From Bradyrhizobium lupini (GTDB lineage Bacteria > Pseudomonadota > Alphaproteobacteria > Rhizobiales > Xanthobacteraceae): a DNA stretch of 64,000 bases. The position numbers were made by a program, and so were the translations under genes. Numbering within the stretch: the first letter of the stretch is position 1; each line of letters opens with the position of its first letter. The DNA is taken from positions 3,162,001 through 3,226,000 of the forward strand of contig NZ_CP162553.1 of the NCBI RefSeq assembly GCF_040939785.1. The letters are read 5' to 3'. This document shows, one piece after another, positions 11,101-21,639 of this stretch. The notes below the pieces were generated by a model. That model searched no databases. It was given only the letters and a program-made list of their open reading frames with translations, and was not told where the DNA came from.

Positions 11101-11239
11101 GGTGCCGGACGCGGAGGTCGAGGCGACGCTCCCCGTCGTGCAGCACGTGATGCAGGACGCGCCGTTCCCGGCCGTGCTGCTCTCGGTGCCGCTGCATGTC
11201 GATGCACGCGCAGCGAACAATTGGGACGAGGCACATTGA
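8159..11239 (+). CDS. polA: DNA polymerase I, predicted proofreading-deficient
   Basis: This 1026-residue protein fills gaps and removes RNA primers. An Ala/Lys/Pro-rich tail (1-45) precedes an intact 5'-nuclease domain (about 45-340). A Pro/Ala linker (about 345-400) follows, then a 3'-5' exonuclease-like domain (about 425-620) and the polymerase domain with motifs A (SADYSQIELR), B (RRRAKAINFGIIYG) and C (QVHDELIFE). The exonuclease carboxylates are missing. The usual D-x-E pair is E440-I-R442, the NLKYD aspartate is Thr519, and the YAAED pair is Leu591 and Gly595. The fold remains but proofreading should be absent, as in several bacterial Pol I enzymes. The start ATG at 8159 is the only sensible one. 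Confidence 0.95.
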   Translation: MPKSSPKTTAQADTKAAAPKAAETKPAAATAAAKPVAAKAAGKGDHVFLVDGSGYIFRAYHALPPMNRKSDGLQVNAVLGFCNMLWKLLREMPEDNRPTHLAIIFDKSEITFRNKIYPEYKAHRQPAPDDLIPQFSLIREAVRAFDLPCLEQVGFEADDLIATYVRQACERGASATIVSSDKDLMQLVTDCVTMYDTMKDRRIGIPEVIEKFGVPPEKVVEVQALAGDSTDNVPGVPGIGIKTAAQLIVEYGDLEQLLFRATEIKQPKRREALIENAEKARISRQLVLLDDKVDLEVPLDDLAVHEPDARKLIAFLKAMEFSTLTRRVAEFSQIDPANVDADPGYSSGASVFSPLPPSDVVPAPGPGAPAQVPVGQRNPSASKEDKAASPKGAPISLAAAREEALRKLPVDRSKYQAIKTLAELNAFIARIHDAGHVAVEIRGNSIDPMQADLCGIALALAPNEACYVPLAHKQSGGGAGLFDAGLAPDQVKHTDAIEALRPVLESPGILKIGFDVKFTAVMLAQHGITLRNTDDAQLISYVLDAGRGSHALEQLSERWFGHAMLKDNELLGSGKGKITFDQVPIDKAASLSAEGADVTLRVWRVLKPRLIAEHMTTVYETLERPLVAVLARMERRGISIDRQVLSRLSGDFAQTAARVEAEIQQIAGEPVNVGSPKQIGDILFGKMGLSGGTKTKTGAWSTTAQVLDELAEQGHDLPKKILEWRQVSKLKSTYTDALPTYVNPQTHRVHTTYALAATTTGRLSSNEPNLQNIPVRTEDGRKIRRAFIATPGHKLVSADYSQIELRLLAEIADIPVLQQAFRDGLDIHAMTASEMFGVPIKGMPSEIRRRAKAINFGIIYGISAFGLANQLGIAREEASAYIKKYFERFPGIRAYMDETRDFCRSHGYVTTLFGRKMYYPDIKASNASVRAFNERAAINARLQGTAADIIRRAMTRMEDALVQKKLSAQMLLQVHDELIFEVPDAEVEATLPVVQHVMQDAPFPAVLLSVPLHVDARAANNWDEAH

Positions 11240-11276
11240 CGCTACGTCTTCACTTCGCTCCTTCCAAACTTTGAGT

Positions 11277-11317
11277 GTCGTCCCGGCCAAGTGCGCCCGC
11301 ACGGGGGCCGGGACGAC
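11277..11317. terminator. Inverted repeat after polA, possible terminator
   Basis: GTCGTCCCGGCC (11277-11288) and GGCCGGGACGAC (11306-11317) form a perfect 12-bp stem with a 17-base loop, 38 bases after the polA stop. There is no T-run, so an intrinsic terminator is doubtful. It may be a shortened family 2 repeat. Confidence 0.5.
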
Positions 11318-11423
11318 CTATAGAGAGAGAGACACAGGTCAGAATTGTCCTCCGTGCAATTGCGCGATGGCACGGCGAGGCCTCGCATATTAAAATCGAG
11401 CCGTCTCCCGCACCGGTTCAGCC

Positions 11424-12059
11424 ATGCCCCACGCCTCCGCCCTGCTCGGCTTCGCTCTCGTCTGCCTCGGCCTCGTGCTCACGCCCGGGCCGAACATGAT
11501 CTACCTGATCTCGCGTTCGATCACGCAAGGGCCTGCGGCGGGCATCGTCTCGCTCGGCGGCGTGGCGCTCGGCTTCGTGTTCTACATGCTGTGCGCGGCA
11601 TTCGGCATCACGGCGCTGCTGCTCGCCGTTCCCTTCGCCTATGACGCGCTGCGCTTTGCCGGCGCGGGTTATCTGTTGTGGCTGGCCTGGCAGGCAGTGA
11701 AGCCGGGCGGGCGCTCGCCGTTCCAGGTGAAGCAGCTTGCGATCGACAGCCCGCGCAAATTGTTCGCGATGGGGTTCGTCACCAATCTGCTCAACCCGAA
11801 GATCGCGATGCTTTACCTCGCGCTGCTGCCGCAGTTCATCGATCCCACCGCCGGCAGCGTGCTGGCGCAGTCAGTGGTGCTCGGCGCGATCCAGATCGCG
11901 ATCAGCGTCAGCGTCAATGCGATGATCGCGCTCGCGGCCGGGTCGATCGCGCTGTTTCTCGCAAGCCGGCCAAGCTGGATGCTGGTCCAGCGCTGGCTGA
12001 TGGGCACGGTGCTGGCCGGGCTTGCGGTGCGGATGGCGGTGGAAGCGCGGAAGGTGTGA
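11424..12059 (+). CDS. LysE/RhtB family amino-acid exporter
   Basis: A 211-residue inner-membrane protein with about six hydrophobic segments and the family signature LTPGPNMIYLISRS near residues 20-33. The LLNPKIAMLYLALLPQF segment in the middle is also typical. LysE/RhtB proteins export amino acids or analogues; the substrate here is unknown. Length is normal. The start ATG at 11424 has no strong ribosome-binding site. It converges on the GST gene. Confidence 0.88.
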   Translation: MPHASALLGFALVCLGLVLTPGPNMIYLISRSITQGPAAGIVSLGGVALGFVFYMLCAAFGITALLLAVPFAYDALRFAGAGYLLWLAWQAVKPGGRSPFQVKQLAIDSPRKLFAMGFVTNLLNPKIAMLYLALLPQFIDPTAGSVLAQSVVLGAIQIAISVSVNAMIALAAGSIALFLASRPSWMLVQRWLMGTVLAGLAVRMAVEARKV

Positions 12060-12064
12060 TTTTC

Positions 12065-12090
12065 CCCTCTCCCCGCTTGCGGGGAGAGGG
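12065..12090. terminator. Hairpin between convergent genes
   Basis: CCCTCTCCCCGC, a short TTGC loop and GCGGGGAGAGGG form a strong stem in the 40 bases between the convergent LysE-type and GST genes. It could terminate both. CTCTCCCC..GGGGAGAG is also a common dispersed intergenic motif in this genus (my recollection). Confidence 0.55.
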
Positions 12091-12099
12091 AGAGAAAGA

Positions 12100-12726
12100 T
12101 CAATCCAGCTTCGCCTCCATGCCCCGCTTCACCGCGGGGCGCGCCATCAGGGCCTCGTACCAGCGCTTGACGTTGGGGAAGTCGGCCAGGTCAACCTTGT
12201 GGCGAGGGTGACGCCAGGCCCAGCCCAGGATGGCAAAATCGGCAACCGAGAGCTCGCCGGCCACGAAATCGCGAGCCTCCAACCGGCGGTCGAGGACGCC
12301 GTAGAGCCGTCGCGTCTCCGCCATGTAGCGCTTGAGGCCGTAGGCGCGGTCCTGCTCGTCCTCGAGCGCGATGAAATGGTGCACCTGGCCCGGCATCGGC
12401 CCGAAGCCGCCCATCTGCCACATCAGCCATTCATAGACGGGGATGCGGCCCGAAAGCGATTTCGGCAGGAATTTGCCGGTCTTTTCGCCGAGATACAGCA
12501 GGATCGCCCCCGACTCGAAGATGCTGACGGGCTTGCCGTCCGGCCCCTCGGGATCGAGGATCGCGGGAATCTTGTTGTTGGGCGAGAGCTTCAGGAACTC
12601 CGGCGCCATCTGTTCGCCCTTGCTGATATTCACCGGGATCACCTTGTAGGGCAGCCCCATCTCCTCCAGCGCGACCGAGATCTTGCGGCCGTTCGGCGTG
12701 TTCCAGGTGTGCAGCTCGATGGTCAT
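12100..12726 (-). CDS. Glutathione S-transferase, Nu-class-like (YfcG/YghU type)
   Basis: A 208-residue protein with the thioredoxin-like N-terminal domain (1-85) and the all-helical C-terminal domain. The N-terminal pattern [15 protein letters not shown] is typical of the Nu class (YfcG, YghU), which shows disulfide reductase activity. The glutathione-site residues NNKIPAI and FESGAI are present. The ATG at 12726 has GGACACGCGACAA upstream. The frame is open well beyond it, but that part lacks family character. It is divergent from pyrE. Confidence 0.88.
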   Translation of the reverse strand: MTIELHTWNTPNGRKISVALEEMGLPYKVIPVNISKGEQMAPEFLKLSPNNKIPAILDPEGPDGKPVSIFESGAILLYLGEKTGKFLPKSLSGRIPVYEWLMWQMGGFGPMPGQVHHFIALEDEQDRAYGLKRYMAETRRLYGVLDRRLEARDFVAGELSVADFAILGWAWRHPRHKVDLADFPNVKRWYEALMARPAVKRGMEAKLD

Positions 12727-12925
12727 TTGTCGCGTGTCCTTGCCCAGCCTTCTTGCAGGTTTTCTTGCCCGAGATATCCGGCATCCACCTACCCCAGAAC
12801 GTTGCACCCCCACAACCGGCCGCCCGGGATGGCCGATCCCTGTTGACGGGGGAAGCCCCCTCTGGAATGTCGAGGCCGTCGCGGATAAATTCCGCCACCT
12901 CCAAAAATGCTCCCGAGGGCCCGCC

Positions 12926-13489
12926 GTGTCTAAATCAGCCTCCCGCGCCCGCCTGTTCGAGATCATCCGCCGGCGCTCCTTCGGCCGCGGCGAGGTGACG
13001 CTCGCGTCGGGCCGCAAGAGCGACTTCTACTTCAACCTCAAGCCGACCATGCTCGACCCGGAGGGTGCGACCCTGCTCGCCGAGCTGACCTATGAGGCGC
13101 TGAAGGATGACCAGCTCGATTTCATCGGCGGGCTCGAGATGGGCGCGGTGCCGCTGGCCGGCGCGCTGGCGCAGATCTCCTGGATCAAGGGCCATCCCAT
13201 CGCGGCCTTCTTCGTGCGCAAGAAGCCGAAGGAGCATGGCGCCAAGCTCGCGATCGAGGGGCTGCCCAGGGGCGAGACGCTGGAGGGCAAGCGCGTCGTG
13301 ATCGTCGAGGATGTCACCACCACCGGCGGCTCGGCGATGAAGGCCGTGGAAGCGGTGCGCGAGACCGGCGCGGAAGTGGTGCTGGTGCTGACCATGGTCG
13401 ACCGCGAGGAAGGCGCCGACGACACCTTTGGCGCGGCCGGGCTGCCGTTCCGCTCGCTGTACAAGGCGTCGGAGTTCTTGAAGGCTTGA
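12926..13489 (+). CDS. pyrE: Orotate phosphoribosyltransferase
   Basis: PyrE joins orotate to PRPP to give orotidine 5'-phosphate in pyrimidine synthesis. The 187-residue product holds the substrate pattern [15 protein letters not shown] near the N-terminus and the PRPP loop [16 protein letters not shown] chose the GTG at 12926 (V-S-K-S-A-S-R), with GAGG about 9 bases upstream. The frame is open for 80 more codons upstream, but that part is unlike PyrE. Length fits the family. It stands alone, as is common for pyrE. Confidence 0.92.
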   Translation: MSKSASRARLFEIIRRRSFGRGEVTLASGRKSDFYFNLKPTMLDPEGATLLAELTYEALKDDQLDFIGGLEMGAVPLAGALAQISWIKGHPIAAFFVRKKPKEHGAKLAIEGLPRGETLEGKRVVIVEDVTTTGGSAMKAVEAVRETGAEVVLVLTMVDREEGADDTFGAAGLPFRSLYKASEFLKA

Positions 13490-13509
13490 GCGGCTAGACT
13501 TTTTCCGCC

Positions 13510-13590
13510 GTCGTGCCCGGGCTTGACCGGGCATCCACGTCTTTGCCGCACCAGAGATCCTGGATGGCCGGGACAAGCCCGGCCATGGAC
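13510..13590. repeat. REP-like inverted doublet, family 2, full copy
   Basis: The left arm GTCGTGCCCGGGCTTGACCG (13510 on) and right arm TGGATGGCCGGGACAAGCCC (13561 on) are inverted. Each contains a CCGGG/CCCGG hairpin, and about 20 bases separate them. A related partial copy lies at 5277-5349. It follows pyrE by about 20 bases and may serve as its terminator. Confidence 0.8.
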
Positions 13591-13731
13591 GAGGTCCACC
13601 CGTCCGGCGACACCGCTCCTCCCCCCTCAACCGCTCATTTACCATCCCGCCTTATGGTGAATCATGTGCTGAGACCTGATGGTCCCGGCCGGTTGGGTAG
13701 CGCCGGGTGGAGTAAGCGTTTGCGTACAGTC

Positions 13732-14538
13732 ATGTCCCATGCGCGCCGGTGGCGTCGCGCGATGCTCGTAGCCGCCACATTGGCAGCACCGCTGGTTGCG
13801 GCTCCGGCCCCGGTTTCGGCCGAAGGCCTGTTCGACTTCTTCTTCGGCGGAATGCAGCAGCAGCAGCGGCCGCAGCGTGAGGTGCCGCAGCAGCCGAGCT
13901 CCTACGCCGATCCATTCACCGGCCAGCAGAACGGCGCAAGTCCGCCATACGTGCCGCCGACACGTTCGGCTGCGGCCGGCGGCTCGGGACCGGCGTTCTG
14001 CGTGCGCAGCTGCGACGGCAAATATTTTCCGCTGATGCGCGGTCTCACCTCGCCCGCGCAGATGTGTCAGGCGTTCTGTCCTGCAAGCGCCACCAAGATC
14101 TATTTCGGCTCCTCGATCGACGGCGCGGCGTCGCAGACCGGCGAGCGCTATGCCGATAGCGAGAACGCGTTCGCCTATCGCAAGGCGCTGCGCGCCGACT
14201 GCACCTGCAACGGCCGCGAGCCGGTCGGCCTTGCTCCGGTCGATCTGGCGCTGGACTCGTCGCTAAAGCCCGGCGACGTGATCGCCACCAGCGACGGTCT
14301 CGTCGCCTATACCGGCATCCGCGTCGGCAACGACCAGGCCGCGGACTTCACCCCGGTCGCCTCCTATCCCGGTCTCACCGCGCAGGTCCGCGCACGGCTC
14401 GGCGAGATGAAGGTGGCGCCGGTGCGCGCCGACACGGTGGCGGCGGATGCCCCTGCCGCGGAGATCGTGCGCGAGACGCTCCCCGACGTGACGGTGCCGA
14501 AAACGCAAAAGCCGGCGAAGCGGGCTGGGCTGGACTAG
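13732..14538 (+). CDS. DUF2865 domain-containing secreted protein
   Basis: A 268-residue exported protein. The ATG at 13732 gives a clean signal peptide (MSHARRWRRAML, then a hydrophobic stretch ending A-P-V-S-A-E near residue 31). An in-frame ATG at 13654 would place 26 polar residues before it. A Gln/Pro-rich segment follows. The DUF2865 core with paired cysteines comes next (FCVRSCDGKYFPL, then MCQAFCPASATKIYFGSSID) and later DCTC. The function of DUF2865 is unknown; the cysteine pattern suggests disulfides in the periplasm. There is no clear ribosome-binding site at either start. Confidence 0.78.
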   Translation: MSHARRWRRAMLVAATLAAPLVAAPAPVSAEGLFDFFFGGMQQQQRPQREVPQQPSSYADPFTGQQNGASPPYVPPTRSAAAGGSGPAFCVRSCDGKYFPLMRGLTSPAQMCQAFCPASATKIYFGSSIDGAASQTGERYADSENAFAYRKALRADCTCNGREPVGLAPVDLALDSSLKPGDVIATSDGLVAYTGIRVGNDQAADFTPVASYPGLTAQVRARLGEMKVAPVRADTVAADAPAAEIVRETLPDVTVPKTQKPAKRAGLD

Positions 14539-14562
14539 CTCGGGCTCGTCTGTAGCCAAGCC

Positions 14563-14681
14563 GTCATTGCGAGCGACTTGTCCGCCGAAGCTCGAAGAGC
14601 GAAGGCGGAAGCGAAGCAATCCAGTCTGGCTCCGTGGAGGCACTCTGGATTGCTTCGTCGCAAGAGGCTCCTCGCAATGAC
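14563..14681. repeat. Palindromic repeat, family 3
   Basis: Arms starting GTCATTGCGAGCG and ending CTCGCAATGAC enclose an inner inverted pair (GAAGCAATCCAG and CTGGATTGCTTCG) around TCCGTGGAGG. A second, shorter copy lies at 19573-19650. It fills the gap between two convergent genes. Confidence 0.85.
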
Positions 14682-14694
14682 GGAGGATGATGGG

Positions 14695-15126
14695 TCACCG
14701 TCCGATGATCACGCCGATCACGTTCGGCGCCGCCAGATATTTCTCCTCGATCGCCGCGCGCGCGGCGGCGCGGTTGTCTGCCGTGAGCAGGCCGCGCTTC
14801 TCGGCTAAAATCATCCAGCAAAAACCCCACCAGTCGGTGAGCATGCCTTGGTCGTCGACGAGATCATAACCCTGCTCGGCGGCGAAGATGCGCGCATGCG
14901 CTTCGTCAAGCGTGTCGAGGAACAGATGGTCCTGCGCCGAAAACAGATCGTCGCTGACGTCGTCGATGGTGTAGCCCCAGATCGACTGGCACACCGCGTT
15001 GAACTCGCGGTCGAACTGGTCGTCGTCGACCGCGTGGCGCCGCGCCGCCTGATGCAGCCGCGACAGCGAGCGCGCGAAATCGGCGATCCTGGTGAGGGCA
15101 AATTGATCGAAGGCAATGGTGGACAT
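14695..15126 (-). CDS. Hypothetical protein
   Basis: A 143-residue soluble, acidic, mostly helical protein (MSTIAFDQFALTRI..., later WWGFCWMILAEKRGLL). I do not recognise a family. The start at 15126 suits the downstream coding character. The open frame upstream overlaps an unusually AT-rich stretch near 15180-15225, which probably holds its promoter. No signal peptide or membrane segment is visible. Its reading frame, codon use and position between repeats look like a real conserved gene. Confidence 0.65.
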   Translation of the reverse strand: MSTIAFDQFALTRIADFARSLSRLHQAARRHAVDDDQFDREFNAVCQSIWGYTIDDVSDDLFSAQDHLFLDTLDEAHARIFAAEQGYDLVDDQGMLTDWWGFCWMILAEKRGLLTADNRAAARAAIEEKYLAAPNVIGVIIGR

Positions 15127-15253
15127 GTAGTCCTCGCGAAGTCTGGCAGACGCTAGATATGGTGTCGGCAACACGCCGAATCACAATGATATATAAAAGA
15201 CTTGCTAAAGTGTTCTTAATTTGTTCTGACGGCAAACGTGTTTTGTTGAGAGC

Positions 15254-15639
15254 GTCGTTCTGGCGAAAGCCAGGACCCATTACCCCGGTCAGCGCTGCCC
15301 TTGCGAGCTGAGGCCATGAGCGCAAGCAGCTACTACGTCTACATCCTGGCGAGCCGCCATCACGGGACATTTATCTCGGCGTCACCAACGACATCCGCGC
15401 GCGGCTTGAATTGCACCGCTCGGGTCATGGCTCCAAGTTCGTGCACAAGTACAAGATCTTCCGCCTTGTGCACGTCGAAGCATTCTCGACTCCCCAGGAA
15501 GCTATCGCGCGCGAGAAGCAACTGAAGTTCTGGAAGCGGGACTGGAAGATCAAGCTGATCGAGGAAGAAAATCCCGGAATGATCGGTCAGGCCTCATCTG
15601 ACAGGCGGGGTAATGGGTCCTGGCTTCCGCCAGGACGAC
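15254..15639 (+). mobile_element. Candidate REP-bounded element carrying a GIY-YIG nuclease gene
   Basis: A family 1 REP arm at 15254-15286 and its inverted partner at 15607-15639 (33 bases, two mismatches) bracket the GIY-YIG gene. Each arm holds the CTGGC-GAAA-GCCAG type hairpin plus CCCATTACCCC. Elsewhere in the window the same paired arms occur about 120-140 bases apart with no gene between. The arrangement resembles a gene-bearing copy next to short non-coding copies. Mobility is an inference; no target duplication was identified. Confidence 0.5.
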
Positions 15640-15680
15640 ACCTTCTTCGTTGCACCAGCCCCTGCTCAATTCGCCGCTGA
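15316..15680 (+). pseudogene. Small GIY-YIG nuclease family protein, frameshifted
   Basis: Small (about 90-residue) single-domain GIY-YIG protein of the YhbQ/UPF0213 type. The ATG at 15316 follows GCTGAGGCC and gives MSASSYYVYILASRHHGT. Frame is then lost near 15366-15372, where one base appears missing. Restoring it gives LYLGVTNDI and then the conserved EHRSG-like, KYKIFRLVHVE and AIAREKQLKFWKRDWK segments. The first frame therefore holds the YVYIL half of GIY-YIG and the second the YLG half. The 3' end reads into the right REP arm and adds about 20 unrelated residues before the stop at 15680. The frameshift may be a sequencing error. Confidence 0.75.
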
Positions 15681-15923
15681 CATCAACTTATCCCCGCACG
15701 CGCTTGCGTAAAATTTGCCGCCGCATTGGCGCTTGATGGCGGCGCAGCGGGCGGCGGAGGATGCGTTTTGCGGAAGCGTGACGGCGCAGCTCAGGCCGTC
15801 GGCGCTGCGGCCGATCTTGCCGGCGGCGAAGGCGGCGCTGGACGCCGTGATGCAGACGACGAGGAAGGTGGCCGCGGCGATTTCGATCAGCCGTCGCATC
15901 ACAGGTCTCATCAGAGCTTTCAT
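15666..15923 (-). CDS. Small secreted cysteine-containing hypothetical protein
   Basis: An 85-residue protein starting at 15923, with GGAGGAGACGTCCC before the ATG. The N-terminus MKALMRPVMRR plus a hydrophobic stretch ending SSAAFA is a clear signal peptide. The mature part of about 50 residues has four cysteines (LSCAV, ARCAAIKRQCGG, SACGDK), suggesting two disulfides. I do not recognise the family. The gene overlaps the extended tail of the GIY-YIG frame by 15 bases at their convergent ends. Confidence 0.72.
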   Translation of the reverse strand: MKALMRPVMRRLIEIAAATFLVVCITASSAAFAAGKIGRSADGLSCAVTLPQNASSAARCAAIKRQCGGKFYASACGDKLMSAAN

Positions 15924-16120
15924 GGGACGTCTCCTCCACACTGATGGCTGAATTGGCCGCCATTCTAGCACCAAATCCACGTTTCCCCGTATGCGTCCGG
16001 GTTCCCAAATCGGCCCGTTCCTTGCATAATTTTACGCCAACGCAGTGCACGGTCGCACCAGCAATGGTTCCGGTACAGAGGCAAGATGCGTAGGGTCAGT
16101 AGTGTTCTCGCGACCAGGAA

Positions 16121-18646
<2,526 letters not shown>

Positions 18647-18740
18647 TTTTCCGCTGCGTGAAATCGGTTACCCACGAGGTAATTGCACAAGCCGGCGGCG
18701 GACGTGATATGACGTCCGTCATTGAACGCCGGATCAAGCA

Positions 18741-19556
18741 ATGCACGCCAAGCTCCCGCACCCTTTCGACGACGCCACCCGCGTCACCGCCGGTGACTCG
18801 AGCTGGCAGGGACACACCAGCGACGATTACTGGGCCTTTGTCGGCCCGTTCGGCGGCGTCACGGCCGCGACCATTTTGCGCGCGCTGATCGAGCATCCGG
18901 AACGTGCCGGCGATCCGCTGGCGCTCACCGTGAATTACTGCGCGCCGATCGCCAAGGGGCCGTTCGATCTCGACGTGCGACTGGTGAAGGCCAACCGCTC
19001 CAGCCAGCACTGGAGCGTCGAACTGTCGCAAGGCGGCGGCGAGGTCGCAACCCTCGCCACCGCGGTGTTCGCCGAACGCCGGCCGTCCTGGGACCACAGG
19101 GTGGCGCAATATCCGGATGCAAAGCCGTTCGAAGAGACGATGCCGTTCCCAAAGATCGCGGCGTCCTGGGCCAACCAGTATGAATTCCGGTTCGTCGAGG
19201 GCGAGATGCGGATCGGCCCGTCCAAGCCCGAACTCGCCAGCACTTACTCAAAGCTCTGGATCAGTGATCGCGAGCCGCGCAAGCTGGACATGCCGTCGCT
19301 GATGTCGATGTCGGACGCCTTCTTCGGCCGCATCTTCCACTTGCGGCGCGAGCTGGTGCCGTTCGGCACGGTGTCGCTGACGACGTATTTCCACACTGAC
19401 AGCGAAGAACTCGCGGCCGAGGACATCACCCGCGTGCTGGCGACCGCAGATTCAAAGATCATGCACAAGAGCTACGCCGACCAGAACGCCGAGCTGTGGT
19501 CGCCCCACGGAAGGCTGCTCGCGACGAGCACGCAGATCGCGTATTTCAAGGCGTAG
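18741..19556 (+). CDS. Acyl-CoA thioesterase family protein (TesB-like double hotdog)
   Basis: A 271-residue protein with two hotdog domains as in TesB/PaaI-type acyl-CoA thioesterases. The first contains the GPFGGVTAATILRAL helix; the second contains LDMPSLMSMSDAFFGR and VSLTTYFHTD. It should hydrolyse acyl-CoA thioesters; chain length is unknown. The ATG at 18741 follows GGATCAAGCA, a modest ribosome-binding site. It lies 94 bases after glgP on the same strand, with no evident functional link. Confidence 0.85.
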   Translation: MHAKLPHPFDDATRVTAGDSSWQGHTSDDYWAFVGPFGGVTAATILRALIEHPERAGDPLALTVNYCAPIAKGPFDLDVRLVKANRSSQHWSVELSQGGGEVATLATAVFAERRPSWDHRVAQYPDAKPFEETMPFPKIAASWANQYEFRFVEGEMRIGPSKPELASTYSKLWISDREPRKLDMPSLMSMSDAFFGRIFHLRRELVPFGTVSLTTYFHTDSEELAAEDITRVLATADSKIMHKSYADQNAELWSPHGRLLATSTQIAYFKA

Positions 19557-19572
19557 CTGCTTCCGCAAGTTC

Positions 19573-19650
19573 GTCATTGCGAGCGCGGCGAAGCAATCCA
19601 GACTGTTTCCGCGGAGGGATTCTGGATTGCTTCGCTGCGCTCGCAATGAC
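19573..19650. repeat. Palindromic repeat, family 3, short copy
   Basis: GTCATTGCGAGCG...GAAGCAATCCAGA, a TTTCCGCGGAGG centre, then TCTGGATTGCTTCG...CGCAATGAC. It is the second copy of the family seen at 14563-14681, here nearly perfectly symmetrical. It lies 17 bases after the thioesterase stop, between convergent genes. Confidence 0.85.
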
Positions 19651-19670
19651 GGTAGAGAGACATCTCGAAA

Positions 19671-19697
19671 ACCAAAAGAGCGGCCTCACGGCCGCCC
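19671..19697 (-). terminator. Rho-independent terminator of pckA
   Basis: Reading the minus strand, GCGGCC-GTGA-GGCCGC (19695 to 19680) forms a perfect 6-bp stem extended by G/C pairs, followed by TCTTTTGGTTTT. It lies 25 bases after the pckA stop at 19722, on the correct strand. Confidence 0.8.
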
Positions 19698-19721
19698 TTT
19701 CGAATTTCAAATGACGCAAGC

Positions 19722-21338
19722 TTACTCCGCCGCGAGCTTCACGTCCGGTGCAGCGGCGCGGACCTCGGCGTCGACCTGGGCTTCGAACTTGGCAAAGTTC
19801 TTCTGGAACATGCCGACCAGCGCGCGGGCGGTCTTGTCGAACTCGTCCTTGTCCTTCCAGGTGTTGACCGGGTTGAGGATCTCGCTCGGCACGCCCGGCA
19901 GCGCGGTCGGGACCGCGAAGCCGAAATATTTATCGGTGCGGAATTCGACGTTGCGAAGCGAGCCGTCGAGGGCCGCGGTCAGCAGCGCGCGCGTCACCTT
20001 GATCGGCATGCGCGAGCCGGTACCGTACTTGCCGCCGGTCCATCCCGTGTTGACCAGCCAGCAGTCGACATTGTGCTGGGCGATCAGGTCGCGCAGCATG
20101 TTGCCGTAGACGGAGGGGTCGAGCGGCAGGAAGGGCGAGCCGAAGCAGGTCGAGAATTCCGGCTGCGGCTCATTGCCGAGACCGCGCTCGGTGCCAGCGA
20201 CCTTGGCGGTGTAGCCCGACAGGAAGTGATACATTGCCTGCGCCGGCGAGAGCTTGGCGATCGGCGGCAGCACGCCGAAGGCGTCGGCGGCGAGCATCAC
20301 CACGTTCTTCGGCTGCGGTGCGCGGCCGGTGCGCGAGGCGTTCGGGATGAACTCGAGCGGATAGGCCGAGCGCGTATTCTCGGTCTTGGAGCCGTCGTCG
20401 AAATCGACCACGCGGGTGTCTTCGTCCAACACGCAGTTCTCGAGCACCGCGCCGAAGCGGGTCGAGGCGGCATAGATCTCGGGCTCGGCTTCCTGCGACA
20501 GCTTGATGCACTTGGCGTAGCAGCCGCCTTCGAAGTTGAAGACGCCGTTCGGGCCCCAGCCGTGCTCGTCATCGCCGATCAGCGTGCGGTTCGGATCGGC
20601 TGACAGCGTGGTCTTGCCGGTGCCGGACAGGCCGAAGAAGATCGCCGCATCGCCCTTGGCGCCGACATTGGCCGAGCAATGCATCGGCATCACGCCGCGC
20701 TCGGGCAGATAGTAGTTCAGCGTGGTGAAGACCGACTTCTTCATCTCGCCGGCATAGTAAGACCCGCCGATCAGCACGATCTTGCGGGCGAAATCGATCG
20801 CGACGACATTCTCCGACTTGCAGCCATGGCGCTTCGGATCGGCGCGGAAGCTCGGCATGTCGATGATGGTGAGCTCGGGCACGAACGCCGAGAGCTCGAT
20901 CGCCTCGGGACGGATCAGCAGCGTGCGGATGAACAGCGAGTGCCAGGCGAGCTCGGTGAAGACGCGGGTCTTGATGCGATAAGCCGGATCGGCGCCGCCA
21001 TAGAGGTCCTGTGCGAACAGCGACTTGCCTTCGGCGTGCTTGAGGAAGTCCTGGTAGAGCGTCTCGAACTGCTCTGCGGTGATCGACTGGTTGCCGGCCC
21101 ACCACATCTTCTTGTCGGTGGTGGCGTCACGCACCGTGAATTTGTCCTTGGGGCTGCGGCCGGTGAACTCGCCGGTGTCGGCGCAGAGCGCGCCATCGGC
21201 CGACAGCACCGCCTCGCCCGCGGAGAGCGCGTATTGATAGAGTTGCGGCGCACCGAGGTTCCAGTGAACCTGCTTGAGATTCTTTAAGCCGAATTTGTCG
21301 GCGCCGAAGGCACCGTTGCGCACGCCCGTCTCTTGCAC
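19722..21338 (-). CDS. pckA: Phosphoenolpyruvate carboxykinase (ATP)
   Basis: This 538-residue enzyme converts oxaloacetate and ATP to phosphoenolpyruvate, the entry to gluconeogenesis on C4-dicarboxylates. The P-loop [11 protein letters not shown] and the metal site [13 protein letters not shown] are intact, as is the substrate motif GRSPKDKF. I chose GTG at 21338 (V-Q-E-T-G-V), with a strong AGGAGG 10 bases upstream. The frame is open further up, but that part crosses the promoter region. In rhizobia pckA commonly neighbours chvI-chvG; here two unrelated minus-strand genes lie between them. A clear terminator follows. Confidence 0.95.
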   Translation of the reverse strand: MQETGVRNGAFGADKFGLKNLKQVHWNLGAPQLYQYALSAGEAVLSADGALCADTGEFTGRSPKDKFTVRDATTDKKMWWAGNQSITAEQFETLYQDFLKHAEGKSLFAQDLYGGADPAYRIKTRVFTELAWHSLFIRTLLIRPEAIELSAFVPELTIIDMPSFRADPKRHGCKSENVVAIDFARKIVLIGGSYYAGEMKKSVFTTLNYYLPERGVMPMHCSANVGAKGDAAIFFGLSGTGKTTLSADPNRTLIGDDEHGWGPNGVFNFEGGCYAKCIKLSQEAEPEIYAASTRFGAVLENCVLDEDTRVVDFDDGSKTENTRSAYPLEFIPNASRTGRAPQPKNVVMLAADAFGVLPPIAKLSPAQAMYHFLSGYTAKVAGTERGLGNEPQPEFSTCFGSPFLPLDPSVYGNMLRDLIAQHNVDCWLVNTGWTGGKYGTGSRMPIKVTRALLTAALDGSLRNVEFRTDKYFGFAVPTALPGVPSEILNPVNTWKDKDEFDKTARALVGMFQKNFAKFEAQVDAEVRAAAPDVKLAAE

Positions 21339-21639
21339 GAAAAATCCTCCTAGAACCCACTCAGCGCGATCATGCTTGGCGCCGCCGCGGTCACCGTGAT
21401 TACAGGCCGTTCGGCCTCGGTTGGAACGACCTAATACTGATGAACGCAGGCGTTGCCAAGCTGATCCCTTCGGATTTGGTTTATTCAAGGACCGCGCCAA
21501 ACGTCGCGCATGTCAGCTCTGAGCAGGCGCATCAAAAAATCAACAATGATCGCGCAACCAAATGCGCGTTTCGGCGTTTCACAAGGTTATTGCGACGCAC
21601 AATGCCCAAGACGGTCTCGATGAAAATTCCAAGGCCACC
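21339..21639. other. Non-coding gap upstream of pckA
   Basis: About 300 bases between the pckA start and the stop of the upstream CHAT gene on the same strand. It must hold the pckA promoter and any regulatory sites. It is less GC-rich than its surroundings near 21530-21590. I see no clear operator, small ORF or RNA gene. Confidence 0.5.
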
